From: DASZTU01 sp035493835
GTDB taxonomy: Bacteria > Pseudomonadota > Alphaproteobacteria > Rhizobiales > Devosiaceae
NCBI GenBank assembly: GCA_035493835.1
Contig: DATJHO010000069.1
Span: forward strand, 1-33,589
DNA length: 33,589 nt
Reading direction: 5' to 3'
The position numbers were made by a program, and so were the translations under genes. The notes under the pieces are model-generated. The model was not told where the DNA came from. It saw only the letters and a program-made list of their open reading frames with translations, and did not search any database. Shown piece after piece: positions 7,835 through 15,533 of this stretch; position 1 is the stretch's first letter; every line of letters starts with the position of its first letter.

Positions 7835-8904
7835 GCACCGCGCTGGTAACGGGAGCGGGCGGACTGATCGGCTCAGAAGCCGTGAGCTTCCTCATAGAGC
7901 AAGGCATGGACGTTGTAGGCATCGACAATGACATGCGGGCCTATTTCTTTGGTTCCGAGGCCTCGACCAAGTGGCGTATCGCCGAGCTGGTCGCACGCAA
8001 CAGGCGGTTTCGCCACGAGTCCGTCGATATCCGGGATTTTAGCGCTCTTTCCAAGTTGACCAAGGAGATTGGCAACAGCTTGAGCTTGGTTGTGCATGCG
8101 GCGGCCCAGCCCTCCCATGATTGGGCTGCGCGGGAGCCTTTCACTGATTTCGGCGTAAATGCCGCCGGCACTCTGAACGTGCTTGAAGCGGTTAGGCAAA
8201 ACGCCCCAGGTGCCGCCTTCCTCTTTACCTCGACGAACAAGGTGTACGGAGACACGCCAAACAGCCTTCCTTTGGTCGAGAAAGATACGCGCTGGGAAGT
8301 CGCCGAAACGCACCCGCTTTTTGAGCGCGGCATCGATGAATCGATGCGGATCGACCAATCCACGCATTCGCTGTTTGGGGCCTCGAAGGCCTCCGCCGAT
8401 TTGCTGGTGCAAGAATATGGCCGCTATTTCGGCATGAACACCGCCTGTTTTCGCGGCGGTTGTCTCTCGGGCGGGGGGCACTCTGGCACGGAGCTGCACG
8501 GCTTCCTGGCCTATCTGATGAAGTGCACCGTCACCGGCCGGCCGTATACGATCCATGGCTACAAGGGCAAGCAGGTGCGAGACAACATCCATTCTCGCGA
8601 TCTGGTAGCGGCCATCTGGGAATTTGCAAAGGCTCCCAAATCCGGGCGCGTCTATAACATCGGCGGGAGCCGCTTTGCCAACTGTTCAATACTTGAGGCC
8701 ATACGCCTCTGTGAGCAGATCGCTGGAAAGAAACTTGCCGTCACCTATTCCGACGAGAACCGAATCGGTGACCACATCTGGTGGATCAGCGACATATCGG
8801 CATTTCGACGCGACTATCCTGCCTTTTCACTAACCTCCGACATCCATTCCACCCTGGTCGACATATACGACCAGGGGAAGCGGCGGTGGCTCGCATCCGC
8901 ATGA
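7831..8904 (+). CDS. CDP-paratose 2-epimerase-like extended SDR with Phe replacing the catalytic Tyr
   Basis: The product is 357 aa, starting at ATG 7831 inside the stop of the previous gene. The Rossmann motif is VTGAGGLIGSEAV, followed by IDNDMR, VVHAAAQPSHDWA, TSTNKVYGD (residues 133-141) and the substrate-side motifs VRDNIHSRDLV and YNIGG. Overall it resembles the tyvelose/CDP-paratose 2-epimerase branch of the NAD-dependent sugar epimerases. At the place of the usual Tyr-x3-Lys catalytic pair it reads HSLFGASK (F182, K186), so the tyrosine is phenylalanine; codon TTT at 8374-8376 shows this directly. Related bacterial proteins of this branch may share the change (from memory, unverified). 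Its substrate is unknown; a nucleotide-activated sugar for the cluster's polymer is the natural guess. It overlaps the next gene by ATGA. Confidence 0.82.
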   Translation: MSTALVTGAGGLIGSEAVSFLIEQGMDVVGIDNDMRAYFFGSEASTKWRIAELVARNRRFRHESVDIRDFSALSKLTKEIGNSLSLVVHAAAQPSHDWAAREPFTDFGVNAAGTLNVLEAVRQNAPGAAFLFTSTNKVYGDTPNSLPLVEKDTRWEVAETHPLFERGIDESMRIDQSTHSLFGASKASADLLVQEYGRYFGMNTACFRGGCLSGGGHSGTELHGFLAYLMKCTVTGRPYTIHGYKGKQVRDNIHSRDLVAAIWEFAKAPKSGRVYNIGGSRFANCSILEAIRLCEQIAGKKLAVTYSDENRIGDHIWWISDISAFRRDYPAFSLTSDIHSTLVDIYDQGKRRWLASA

Positions 8905-9704
8905 TTGATCGAGGCAAGAGACGCATTCTGGGGGTGGACGTCAGTGTCACGGATTACGCGGCGGCGGTCGATCTGATCGTGGACGCCGCCCATGAAAAGC
9001 GTCCTTTCGCCGTGACGGCGCTGGCCGTGCACGGCGTGATGACAGGTGCTCTTGATGCCGAGCAGCGCTACCGCCTCAATAGATTTGATCTCGTCACCCC
9101 CGACGGTCAGCCGGTTCGCTGGGCGCTTCGTTTATTGCATGGCGAAAGCCTGCCGGATCGCGTCTATGGCCCGCAACTAACTCAGCGTGTCTGTGAACGC
9201 GCCGCCCGGTCCGGCCTATCCGTCTATCTGTATGGTAGCACAAAGGCGGTCCTCGACAGGCTGGCATGGAGGCTTGCAACCAATTTTCCAGGCCTGACCA
9301 TTGCTGGCGCGGAGCCATCCAAGTTTCGGCGGCTTTCCGCGGAGGAGAGCCGCCAGGTCGATAGGCGCATCGCGGAGTCTTGTGCCGATTTGGTCCTTGT
9401 CGGGCTCGGCTGTCCCCGGCAGGAAGTGTTCGTCTTCGAGCACGTGGACCAAATCTCGCGTCCGATGCTCGCCGTCGGCGCCGCGTTCGATTTCCACTCG
9501 GGCTTGCTCCGTCAGGCTCCTCGCTGGATGCAGGACAGCGGGCTGGAATGGATCTTCCGCTTGATGACGGAGCCCAGGCGATTGTGGCGACGCTACCTGT
9601 ACCTGAACCCGCTCTATTGCGCGCTGGTTGGCGCGCAGCTGGCCGGCCTCCAACTTGCCAGGGAAACCGCAAGCGAGCCGCCAGGCAAGCTGCATTTCGG
9701 CTGA
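8901..9704 (+). CDS. WecG/TagA/CpsF-family glycosyltransferase (GT26)
   Basis: The product is 267 aa from ATG 8901, which overlaps the stop of the preceding gene; the frame is open further upstream, but that part lies within the neighbour's coding sequence. The family signature is plain: LVTPDGQPVRWALRLL with the conserved Asp, LPDRVYGPQL, YLYGSTKAV, ADLVLVGLGCPRQEVFV, and VGAAFDFHSG. GT26 enzymes such as E. coli WecG and Bacillus TagA add N-acetylmannosaminuronate or N-acetylmannosamine, and related members other sugars, to a lipid-linked acceptor on the cytoplasmic face of the membrane. It should add an early sugar after the ExoY-like priming step. Near the C-terminus PRWMQDSGLEWIFRL and a Trp/Arg/Leu-rich stretch fit the membrane-associating tail of the family. 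Confidence 0.92.
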   Translation: MIDRGKRRILGVDVSVTDYAAAVDLIVDAAHEKRPFAVTALAVHGVMTGALDAEQRYRLNRFDLVTPDGQPVRWALRLLHGESLPDRVYGPQLTQRVCERAARSGLSVYLYGSTKAVLDRLAWRLATNFPGLTIAGAEPSKFRRLSAEESRQVDRRIAESCADLVLVGLGCPRQEVFVFEHVDQISRPMLAVGAAFDFHSGLLRQAPRWMQDSGLEWIFRLMTEPRRLWRRYLYLNPLYCALVGAQLAGLQLARETASEPPGKLHFG

Positions 9705-9708
9705 TGTC

Positions 9709-10998
9709 ATGAGCACCTCGCCTGCCGCGACTGACTTCACAATAGCCGCGTCCCCCAGGGCTGGGCACAAGTCCACCCCAATTTTGGGGGTTTTGGCCGT
9801 CATTGGGGTGATTTGGTATGCCGAGGCGTGGATATACCCCGACGACTCGCAGACGGTACTGTCTGTTACCCGCCCCTATATCGTCGGACTTCGCGCCGCT
9901 TTTTACTTAACTGCCTTGCTCACCGCCGTGAGTTACGGGTCTGCTCCCGTACTCCAATTTGCAGCGCGCCACCCGCTCCTTGTCTTCCTCGCGGGCCTCT
10001 CCTGGGCCTCTCTGCTTTGGGCGCCTGATCCCGCGTCGTCCGTCGACAACCTTCTTAATTTTTCCCTTCTTATTGTTACCTGCGCGTATCTCTGTCGCAT
10101 GCCCAAGTCTCGCCTGGTGACCACCATGTGGATGACCATGGCGGCGATATTGCTTGTCTCCGCTTTTCTAGTCGCATTAGTTCCGCAGTATGGCTTAATG
10201 GCCGGAATGCACAGCGGACAGTTTCGCGGCACGTTTTCTCACAAAAGCAATTTTGGCTTGTTTCTGGCGATCTTTCTTTGTTTCACGATAGGTCACCATA
10301 GATTTATTGAAGCACCTGCTATTCTGAAGTGCGCGTTGAGCATTCTCGCGGCATTTCTAGTGGTCGGGTCAGGATCAGCAACATCGTTACTGATGTGCGC
10401 GTTTTACATGGCGCCGGCCGTCGTGCTCGGGAGGTCTTTCCGCCTGTTGCGATCAACCTGGGCACGAGGTGGCCTCGTTATATGTGTCGCGTTGGCGGTC
10501 ATCTTGCTGAGTTTTTCCCTGTCCCCCGAAGTCCTCGCGGGCCTGGACCGAGACCCGACAATGACCGGACGCACCGCCGTCTGGGCCTTCTTCCTGGATC
10601 GAGCCGGCGACGCGCCCTGGGTAGGCCATGGTGCCTATTCGATATACGCGGATAACGATTTGATCATGCTTGCGGGCCAGGCCCTCTTCTTCGGCGCTCG
10701 AAGCCCTCACAACGGCTATATCGAACTATATTACAATCTCGGCATCATCGGGTTGGCCGGATTCGTCGTTATGATGGCCGGCTATGTGACCATGTCGGGC
10801 TTGGCATATGTACAGACCGAAGATGATGGTTGGAAGTTTGCGTTTCTGTTGGCTTGTGTTTTGCTAGCATACACAGTTGTTGAGAGCTATCAGTCCGGCC
10901 TTAATGCTGGGCTGCCGTTTTTGTGCCTGCTTACCTCAATTCCTTCCAGAGGATCTTGGATCGCCCGGAAGGGGAGGAGCCTGCATGGCACGGGTTAG
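9709..10998 (+). CDS. Wzy/O-antigen ligase-like polysaccharide polymerase (second copy)
   Basis: The product is 429 aa from ATG 9709, four bases after the previous stop; the frame continues upstream but only inside the GT26 gene. It has roughly ten hydrophobic segments. Family features are GTFSHKSNFGLFLAIFLCF in the middle (as in Wzy_C proteins), TGRTAVWAFF followed by WVGHGAYSIY in the large periplasmic loop, and SPHNGYIELYYNLGIIGLAG. It shares only the family pattern with the first copy at 4153-5607, so the two do not look like a recent duplication. The likely job is polymerisation of undecaprenyl-linked repeat units in the periplasmic leaflet. It overlaps the following glycosyltransferase gene by 14 bases. 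Confidence 0.88.
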   Translation: MSTSPAATDFTIAASPRAGHKSTPILGVLAVIGVIWYAEAWIYPDDSQTVLSVTRPYIVGLRAAFYLTALLTAVSYGSAPVLQFAARHPLLVFLAGLSWASLLWAPDPASSVDNLLNFSLLIVTCAYLCRMPKSRLVTTMWMTMAAILLVSAFLVALVPQYGLMAGMHSGQFRGTFSHKSNFGLFLAIFLCFTIGHHRFIEAPAILKCALSILAAFLVVGSGSATSLLMCAFYMAPAVVLGRSFRLLRSTWARGGLVICVALAVILLSFSLSPEVLAGLDRDPTMTGRTAVWAFFLDRAGDAPWVGHGAYSIYADNDLIMLAGQALFFGARSPHNGYIELYYNLGIIGLAGFVVMMAGYVTMSGLAYVQTEDDGWKFAFLLACVLLAYTVVESYQSGLNAGLPFLCLLTSIPSRGSWIARKGRSLHGTG

Positions 10999-11878
10999 TA
11001 TTTGCCTGAATACATTCACGCGACCTGGCGTATTTGACTGCCTCCGCTCGCTGGCAAACCAAGAGCTTGACGGAATTTCAATCGAAATCGTGGTCGCGGA
11101 CAATGACGTCCTCGAAAGCGGGCGCCCGTTCGTCGAGCGTTTCAAAAGCGAAAGTCTCGTTCCGCTTAGCTACGAATGCGTCCCGCAGCGCAACATCGCC
11201 ATCGCCAGGAATAACACCGTTGCCCGGGCCAGCGGCGAGTGGCTGCTCTTCATCGACGACGATGAGATCGCTCCACCCAATTGGGTGGTTACCATGCTGA
11301 AGTGTGCTCGCAGATTTGAAGCAGACATTGTTCTGGGGCATGCATTGGCCACCTACCCGGAGTCCACACCGGCTTGGTTGAGAAAGGCCGATCCGCTGTC
11401 TAAGCGCTGGGGCCCCACTGGAAAACAGCTGCGGTTCGCCTCAACTTGCAACGTGCTGGTTCGGTCCGATTTGCTCAACCCCCCGTCTTCCGCATTCAAT
11501 CCTCTGTTTGGGAGGACGGGCGGCGAAGATGCAGAACTCTTTCATCGACTGAGTCGTGCCGGGGCCAAAATTGTTGTTTGCGCTGACGCGCCAGTTACCG
11601 AGGCTATTCCGCTCAACCGTATCAATCTTACTTACCTGAAAGCCCGATTTTTAACAGTAGGGCAGGGGTACGCGGCCATCACCAATCGCTATCGGTCCTC
11701 TCGCCAGCGTGGGCTTTTTTTAATCTCCGCCGTGACAAGAATGATCGCATTTGGCGCTGCATATTATTGCCTACAGCCGTTCTCGCGAAGTCATGCGCTG
11801 CGGATGCGCTTGCGATATTGGAATAATACCGGAAAAATCCAGCAGACGTTATCCGGAACACATTGGGCAGCATACTAA
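10985..11878 (+). CDS. GT2-family glycosyltransferase
   Basis: The product is 297 aa. ATG 10985 is preceded by GGGGAGGAG (10971-10979), which fixes the start even though the frame is open upstream inside the neighbouring gene. The N-terminus VSICLNTFTRP begins a GT-A fold. It has IEIVVADND, QRNIAIARNN, the metal-binding acidic patch FIDDDEIAP (D91-D93), then CNVLVRSDLL and GGEDAELFHRL, the acceptor-side ED motif of the family. GT2 enzymes use nucleotide-sugar donors and invert the anomeric centre. It is probably a cytoplasmic enzyme, perhaps membrane-associated through the aromatic-rich C-terminus, that builds the lipid-linked repeat unit. Donor and acceptor cannot be read from sequence. Confidence 0.9.
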   Translation: MARVSICLNTFTRPGVFDCLRSLANQELDGISIEIVVADNDVLESGRPFVERFKSESLVPLSYECVPQRNIAIARNNTVARASGEWLLFIDDDEIAPPNWVVTMLKCARRFEADIVLGHALATYPESTPAWLRKADPLSKRWGPTGKQLRFASTCNVLVRSDLLNPPSSAFNPLFGRTGGEDAELFHRLSRAGAKIVVCADAPVTEAIPLNRINLTYLKARFLTVGQGYAAITNRYRSSRQRGLFLISAVTRMIAFGAAYYCLQPFSRSHALRMRLRYWNNTGKIQQTLSGTHWAAY

Positions 11879-11888
11879 AGGTGTGTTT

Positions 11889-13070
11889 GTGAAGATTTTA
11901 ATGCTGCACAATAAGTATCTCCAGCGCGGTGGGGAGGATGTTTCGGTCGAGACCGAGGCCAAGGCCCTTAACGAAGCTGGTCATAGCGTCACTCTCTTCC
12001 AGTTGAGCAACATTGACCTGTCACGCAAATCAACGCTTGCAGTTGCTGCTGACGCCATCTGGTCCCGCGGCATGGCTAACCTGCTGGGGGAGCTGACGTC
12101 CGGTGAGAAGTACGACATCGTGCATGTCCAGAATTATTTTCCGCAGCTTTCACCATCGGTCCATTGGGCCGCAAGGCGGCTAAAGTTACCGACGGTGCAG
12201 CACTTACGAAATTTCCGTTTTATTTGCTCGGCCGCAACCCTCTACAGGGACGGGGCGCCGTGTCACGATTGCGTGGGAGCGATCGCGCCGTGGCGGGGAA
12301 TTATCCACGCGTGCTATCGATCAAGCAGGCCGGCCAGTGCTGCAGCTGCCGCCATGGTCGGCATCCACAAAGCAGTGGGAACTTGGAAACACGCCGTAGG
12401 CCGCTATATCGCGATTTCGGACTACGTGAAACAAATCCACGTCGAGGCAGGCCTCCCCGCAGAGAAGATCTCCGTCAGGCCGAACCTCGTTCTGCAATAC
12501 CCTTCGACTGATGAGGGCCGATCCGAAGAGGTCGTCGCGGCTGGCCGCTTTGTGCCAGAGAAGGGCTTTGACGTCCTGATAGCGGGTTGGCGTCGGCGAA
12601 GCCGCAAAATGTTGCTCCGTATTATTGGCAGCGGCCCCGATGAACGTCGCCTTCTCGAACTAGCGGCGGGGGATCCGTCGATTTCCTTTGAGCAGCCTGT
12701 CGCCCCCACTGAGCTTCTCTCGATATTTGCCCGTGCTCGTGCGGTTGTCGTTCCCTCGGTTTGGGCAGAGCCGTTTGGCAGGGTAGCACTTGAGGCTATG
12801 TCGGTTGGCACCCCTGTGCTGGCATCCTGGACGGGAGGCTTGCCGGGTGTGCTCGGCGAGGAGTCCGGCCTCCTTTTCGAGCCCGGCAACGCAGCTGACC
12901 TCGACGCAAGACTCACCTGGTTGACCCAAAACGAACAAGCCTGGCGTCACCACGCCACTCTCGCCGCGACTCGCTATCGCAATGAGTTTTCCGTAGCCGC
13001 GATCGTGCATAGAACTTTGCAACTCTACGAGCAGACGATCGCGGAGTGGCAGCCCCGTGGCGCGGGATGA
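11889..13070 (+). CDS. GT4-family glycosyltransferase
   Basis: The product is 393 aa from GTG 11889, with AAAGG at 11877-11881 seven bases before it; ATG 11901 is the alternative. The start VKILMLHNKYLQRGGEDV is the usual GT-B opening, with the GG loop that contacts the donor. Further on come the C-terminal Rossmann half with VAAGRFVPEKGFDVLI, then IIGSGPDE, and the donor-binding PSVWAEPFGRVALEAM followed by GTPVLAS and GGLPGVLG. The EPFGRVALE segment is the E-x7-E retaining motif of GT4. The interior contains several cysteines and aromatic residues, including PCHDCVG (perhaps a small metal or structural site), as is common in one GT4 subgroup. It should add one sugar of the repeat unit on the cytoplasmic side. 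Confidence 0.92.
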   Translation: MKILMLHNKYLQRGGEDVSVETEAKALNEAGHSVTLFQLSNIDLSRKSTLAVAADAIWSRGMANLLGELTSGEKYDIVHVQNYFPQLSPSVHWAARRLKLPTVQHLRNFRFICSAATLYRDGAPCHDCVGAIAPWRGIIHACYRSSRPASAAAAAMVGIHKAVGTWKHAVGRYIAISDYVKQIHVEAGLPAEKISVRPNLVLQYPSTDEGRSEEVVAAGRFVPEKGFDVLIAGWRRRSRKMLLRIIGSGPDERRLLELAAGDPSISFEQPVAPTELLSIFARARAVVVPSVWAEPFGRVALEAMSVGTPVLASWTGGLPGVLGEESGLLFEPGNAADLDARLTWLTQNEQAWRHHATLAATRYRNEFSVAAIVHRTLQLYEQTIAEWQPRGAG

Positions 13071-13073
13071 CGT

Positions 13074-14339
13074 ATGTTCCTTGCTGAGAACAAAGCCAGG
13101 GTAATCCACCCGATGTTCGCCCCGCTCCTGGTGATGGGACTTGGAGTCGCATTCCAGGCGATCACGATGCTAGGGCTTGCAAGGTATTTCGGCCCCGGCG
13201 ATTTTGGCCTTTATAGCGTCTATCTGGCGCTCATCACGGTGGCAATTGAGGTTGCGGGGCTGGGAAGCTCCGATCTCATGGTGCGTCATGTATCGGCTGA
13301 CGCGAGCCTCGCACCCACCTGGCTTTCTCACTCACTAACGACCGGGATTGCGACAGGCGCCGCCCTGAGCCTTCTATGCTCGACTGCACTTGCCCTCTGG
13401 GCGCCAACGGCCTTCGCCGGTCTGGCAATTTGGCCAATCGTCTTGATCGACCTCGTCTCGGGCCGCATAAGCTTATGTATTGAGCAGGCATTTATTGCAT
13501 TGGGAAAGCCATTGTTGGCCAATCTGGCCAGAGCCTTGGTTTTCGGCATTCGGTTAATAGCAGCAGTAACCTTCATCGCCTTTCAAAGCGATCGCGCGCG
13601 AAATGTCGAATCGTGGCTGATCGCTCAGGCTGGATGCAGCCTGGCGGCGTGCGGGGTTTCCCTTCTGGTGATTAACGGCATTTGTGGCCCACTCCGGCCG
13701 CGCTTCCATGCCCACGAGTTCGGAAACGGGATAGCGTTAGGGGCCGCGCAGGTCCTGCGGATCCTTCAGCAGAACAGTGACAGGCTGGTATTGGGACTTG
13801 TGCTTCCACCGGTCATGTTAGGGCAGTACGCCGCAGCCTCTCGCTTGGTCCTCATGTCATTGATGTTTGTGCAGACATATCTAAGGGTGATTGTTCCCGG
13901 TTACTATCAAGCTGAGATGGTTCAGGCAGGTGGGGCCTTGCGCTTTGCGAAAAGAATAGTTCCAGGTGCGGCGGTACTGTCCGTTGTAGCCACGATTGCT
14001 TCGATAGCCGCCCTGGCGGTAGCTGAGCACGTCCTCGGAAAACAATACGACTCGGTGTTCTGGATCGGGGTTGGACTCACCCCGCAATTGATATTGATAG
14101 CCGCGCAATATGTGGTTGGCGATGTAATGGCAGCAAGTCGAATGGGGCACGAGCGGATGTGGGCGGGCATAGCAACCGTGCCGTTATCCGCCGCTGCGCT
14201 TTATCTGGCGGCAACATGGTTCGGGCTACTTGGGGTGGTGATATCGTCGAACGTTATCTTGGCACTTAACGTTATGGCGCTGCTTAGTTTTGTGCTGCGG
14301 AAACGCCGGACAATGAGGACGACAACCGCTCTGGCCTGA
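13074..14339 (+). CDS. Wzx-type polysaccharide flippase
   Basis: The product has 421 aa and is almost wholly hydrophobic, with about twelve predicted membrane segments and a basic C-terminus (LRKRRTMRTTT). The N-terminal part has LGLARYFGPGDFGLYSVYLALI, seen in oligosaccharide flippases of the MATE/MVF/PST superfamily. The middle QILQQNSDRLVLGL-like stretch (RILQQNSDRLVLGLVL) and LGQYAAASRLVLM match helix 7-8 of this group. It should move undecaprenyl-linked repeat units across the inner membrane to the Wzy proteins. The gene starts three bases after the GT4 stop without a good ribosome binding site, so translational coupling is likely. It is the last gene of the cluster on this strand. Confidence 0.9.
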   Translation: MFLAENKARVIHPMFAPLLVMGLGVAFQAITMLGLARYFGPGDFGLYSVYLALITVAIEVAGLGSSDLMVRHVSADASLAPTWLSHSLTTGIATGAALSLLCSTALALWAPTAFAGLAIWPIVLIDLVSGRISLCIEQAFIALGKPLLANLARALVFGIRLIAAVTFIAFQSDRARNVESWLIAQAGCSLAACGVSLLVINGICGPLRPRFHAHEFGNGIALGAAQVLRILQQNSDRLVLGLVLPPVMLGQYAAASRLVLMSLMFVQTYLRVIVPGYYQAEMVQAGGALRFAKRIVPGAAVLSVVATIASIAALAVAEHVLGKQYDSVFWIGVGLTPQLILIAAQYVVGDVMAASRMGHERMWAGIATVPLSAAALYLAATWFGLLGVVISSNVILALNVMALLSFVLRKRRTMRTTTALA

Positions 14340-14413
14340 GGATGAGGTAAGCGCTCCCGCGCCCAAGCGAAGAACCTCAAGGAAATCGGGCGATCCTTGA
14401 CCGGCACAGAGTG

Positions 14414-14490
14414 TGGTAGCGGAGGAGGGATTTGAACCCCCGACACACGGATTATGATTCCGCTGCTCTAACCAACTGAGCTACTCCGCC
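14414..14490 (-). tRNA. tRNA-Met (anticodon CAT, elongator type)
   Basis: Read on the minus strand the gene gives a 77-base cloverleaf. The acceptor stem GGCGGAG pairs with CTCCGCT, with a G-U pair at the first position. The D arm holds AGCTCAGTTGGTTAGAGC. The anticodon stem GCGGA/TCCGT encloses the loop ATCATAA with anticodon CAT, and the T arm holds GGTTCAAATCC. The discriminator A is followed by an encoded CCA. G1-U72 rather than an unpaired C1-A72 and the lack of three G-C pairs above the anticodon loop argue against initiator tRNA. tRNA-Ile2 with lysidine is the only real alternative. It lies at the end of the polysaccharide cluster, facing it. Confidence 0.95.
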
Positions 14491-14709
14491 CCGAGGCCGC
14501 CAGTTTGGTGTGGCGCTGAAGCGCGGCTTTCTTAGGTTTGCACCCCTCCCCTGTCAAGCGAAACGCTGCAGCGCCAATGGAAGTCGATTGGGGCCAAGCG
14601 GTTTCGCCAGGCAGGAAGTGAGCCTCGTGATGCAAATTGGCCGGCGAGGAGCGAACATGCGCGGCAGAGGCTTGCGTCATGCCGCGCATGGCTCAGGGAT
14701 CAGGCTCGG

Positions 14710-14997
14710 TCACTGGTTGGTAGCGGGCGTCTGTCCGGAATCGGTCTGTCCCGGCTGGGACTGCATGGGTTGGGACTGCATTGGCTGGGATTGCTGCTTG
14801 GTCAGCTCGCTAGGACAGGTGATCGGCGTTTCCTGCCCCTGGGCTTCACGGCGGAAGCATTGCGTTGTCCCGCTTTGCGTCGACATTGAATTGCTGCCGG
14901 CCTGACCGGTCTGAGCAGTGCCAGCGGCAAAGCTCGGGACAGGAATGCCCAGGGAAGCGGCAGTCACGAGTGCCAGAATGGCTTTGGATATCGTCAT
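14710..14997 (-). CDS. Tiny secreted Gln/Met-rich protein with CFR...CP motif
   Basis: The product is 95 aa. A strong GAGGAG ribosome binding site lies about seven bases before the start, and the signal peptide (MTISKAILALVTAASLG, cleavage after SFA) is clear. The mature protein is small and polar. It contains C47-FR...TC61-P, thirteen residues between the cysteines, which also occurs in altered form in the neighbouring gene at 15138-15425. The C-terminal part is a Gln/Ser/Pro/Met repeat (QSQPM twice, then QSQPG), encoded by three 15-base tandem units at 14756-14800. I do not recognise a family. Its position divergent from periplasmic copper genes suggests metal binding or stress, but this is guesswork. 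Confidence 0.7.
   Translation of the reverse strand: MTISKAILALVTAASLGIPVPSFAAGTAQTGQAGSNSMSTQSGTTQCFRREAQGQETPITCPSELTKQQSQPMQSQPMQSQPGQTDSGQTPATNQ
14756..14800 (-). repeat. Three 15-bp tandem units inside a coding region
   Basis: The units start at 14756, 14771 and 14786, each opening with TGGGA on the plus strand; the first two are nearly identical and the third is more diverged. On the coding strand they give repeated Gln-Ser-Gln-Pro-Met. Such an array can gain or lose units by slippage and so change the length of the protein tail without shifting the frame. Confidence 0.75.
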
Positions 14998-15137
14998 GGT
15001 TCACTCCTCATTCACCAAGCCAATCGGGCAACGTCGCTTTTTGGGCATTGTTCCAGCCTCAAGCGGCGCCCGTAATTCAGAAACCTTCGGGGCCCGGAGC
15101 GAGCATTCCCTCGTACGTTCGGGTACGGTCGTGAATG

Positions 15138-15425
15138 CTAGTAGACTGGCCGGGCGAGACTTTCATAAGGTTGCGACGACATCGCGGGATCGTCGGGGCA
15201 GATGACCGTTCCACGCCTGTAACCGCGAAAGCAGCCGGGCGCGGGATCGGTGGCGTTGGGATTGTCACCTACGATGCCGTTGCTGCCATTGCCCGCCAGT
15301 GAATTCTTCCCGTTGCCATCGCCGGGATCGCCGGAGTTCCGGTTGTGGCCGCCTGCCAGAACGGGGGCGGGAAGGGAAAGAACAGCGAGGGTAAGCAAAG
15401 TGAGGGCGGTTCTGGGAAGGAGCAT
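15138..15425 (-). CDS. Tiny secreted Gly/Asn-rich protein with CFR...CP motif
   Basis: The product is 95 aa from ATG at 15425, with GGAGGA upstream at good spacing; the frame extends further but without a start signal. The signal peptide (MLLPRTALTLLTLAVLSLPA, cleavage after VLA) is clear. The mature part opens with GGHNRNSGDPGDGNGKNS, very rich in Gly, Asn and Asp and probably disordered. It then has GCFRGYRRGTVICPDD, with C65 and C76 ten residues apart. The CFR...CP pattern is shared with the protein at 14710-14997, which has the same length and strand, so the two may be diverged relatives. The Asp/Asn-rich part could bind cations. No family is recognised. Confidence 0.7.
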   Translation of the reverse strand: MLLPRTALTLLTLAVLSLPAPVLAGGHNRNSGDPGDGNGKNSLAGNGSNGIVGDNPNATDPAPGCFRGYRRGTVICPDDPAMSSQPYESLARPVY

Positions 15426-15533
15426 GATACAATCCTCCGTTGCACGACCCAATTTGCCAACGTCGGCTGCAAAGCGCCGTTCCGTCCTGGGCAAAATATC
15501 GGCTTCAGGGCTTCGTGCCCGGCAAATTGCCTG

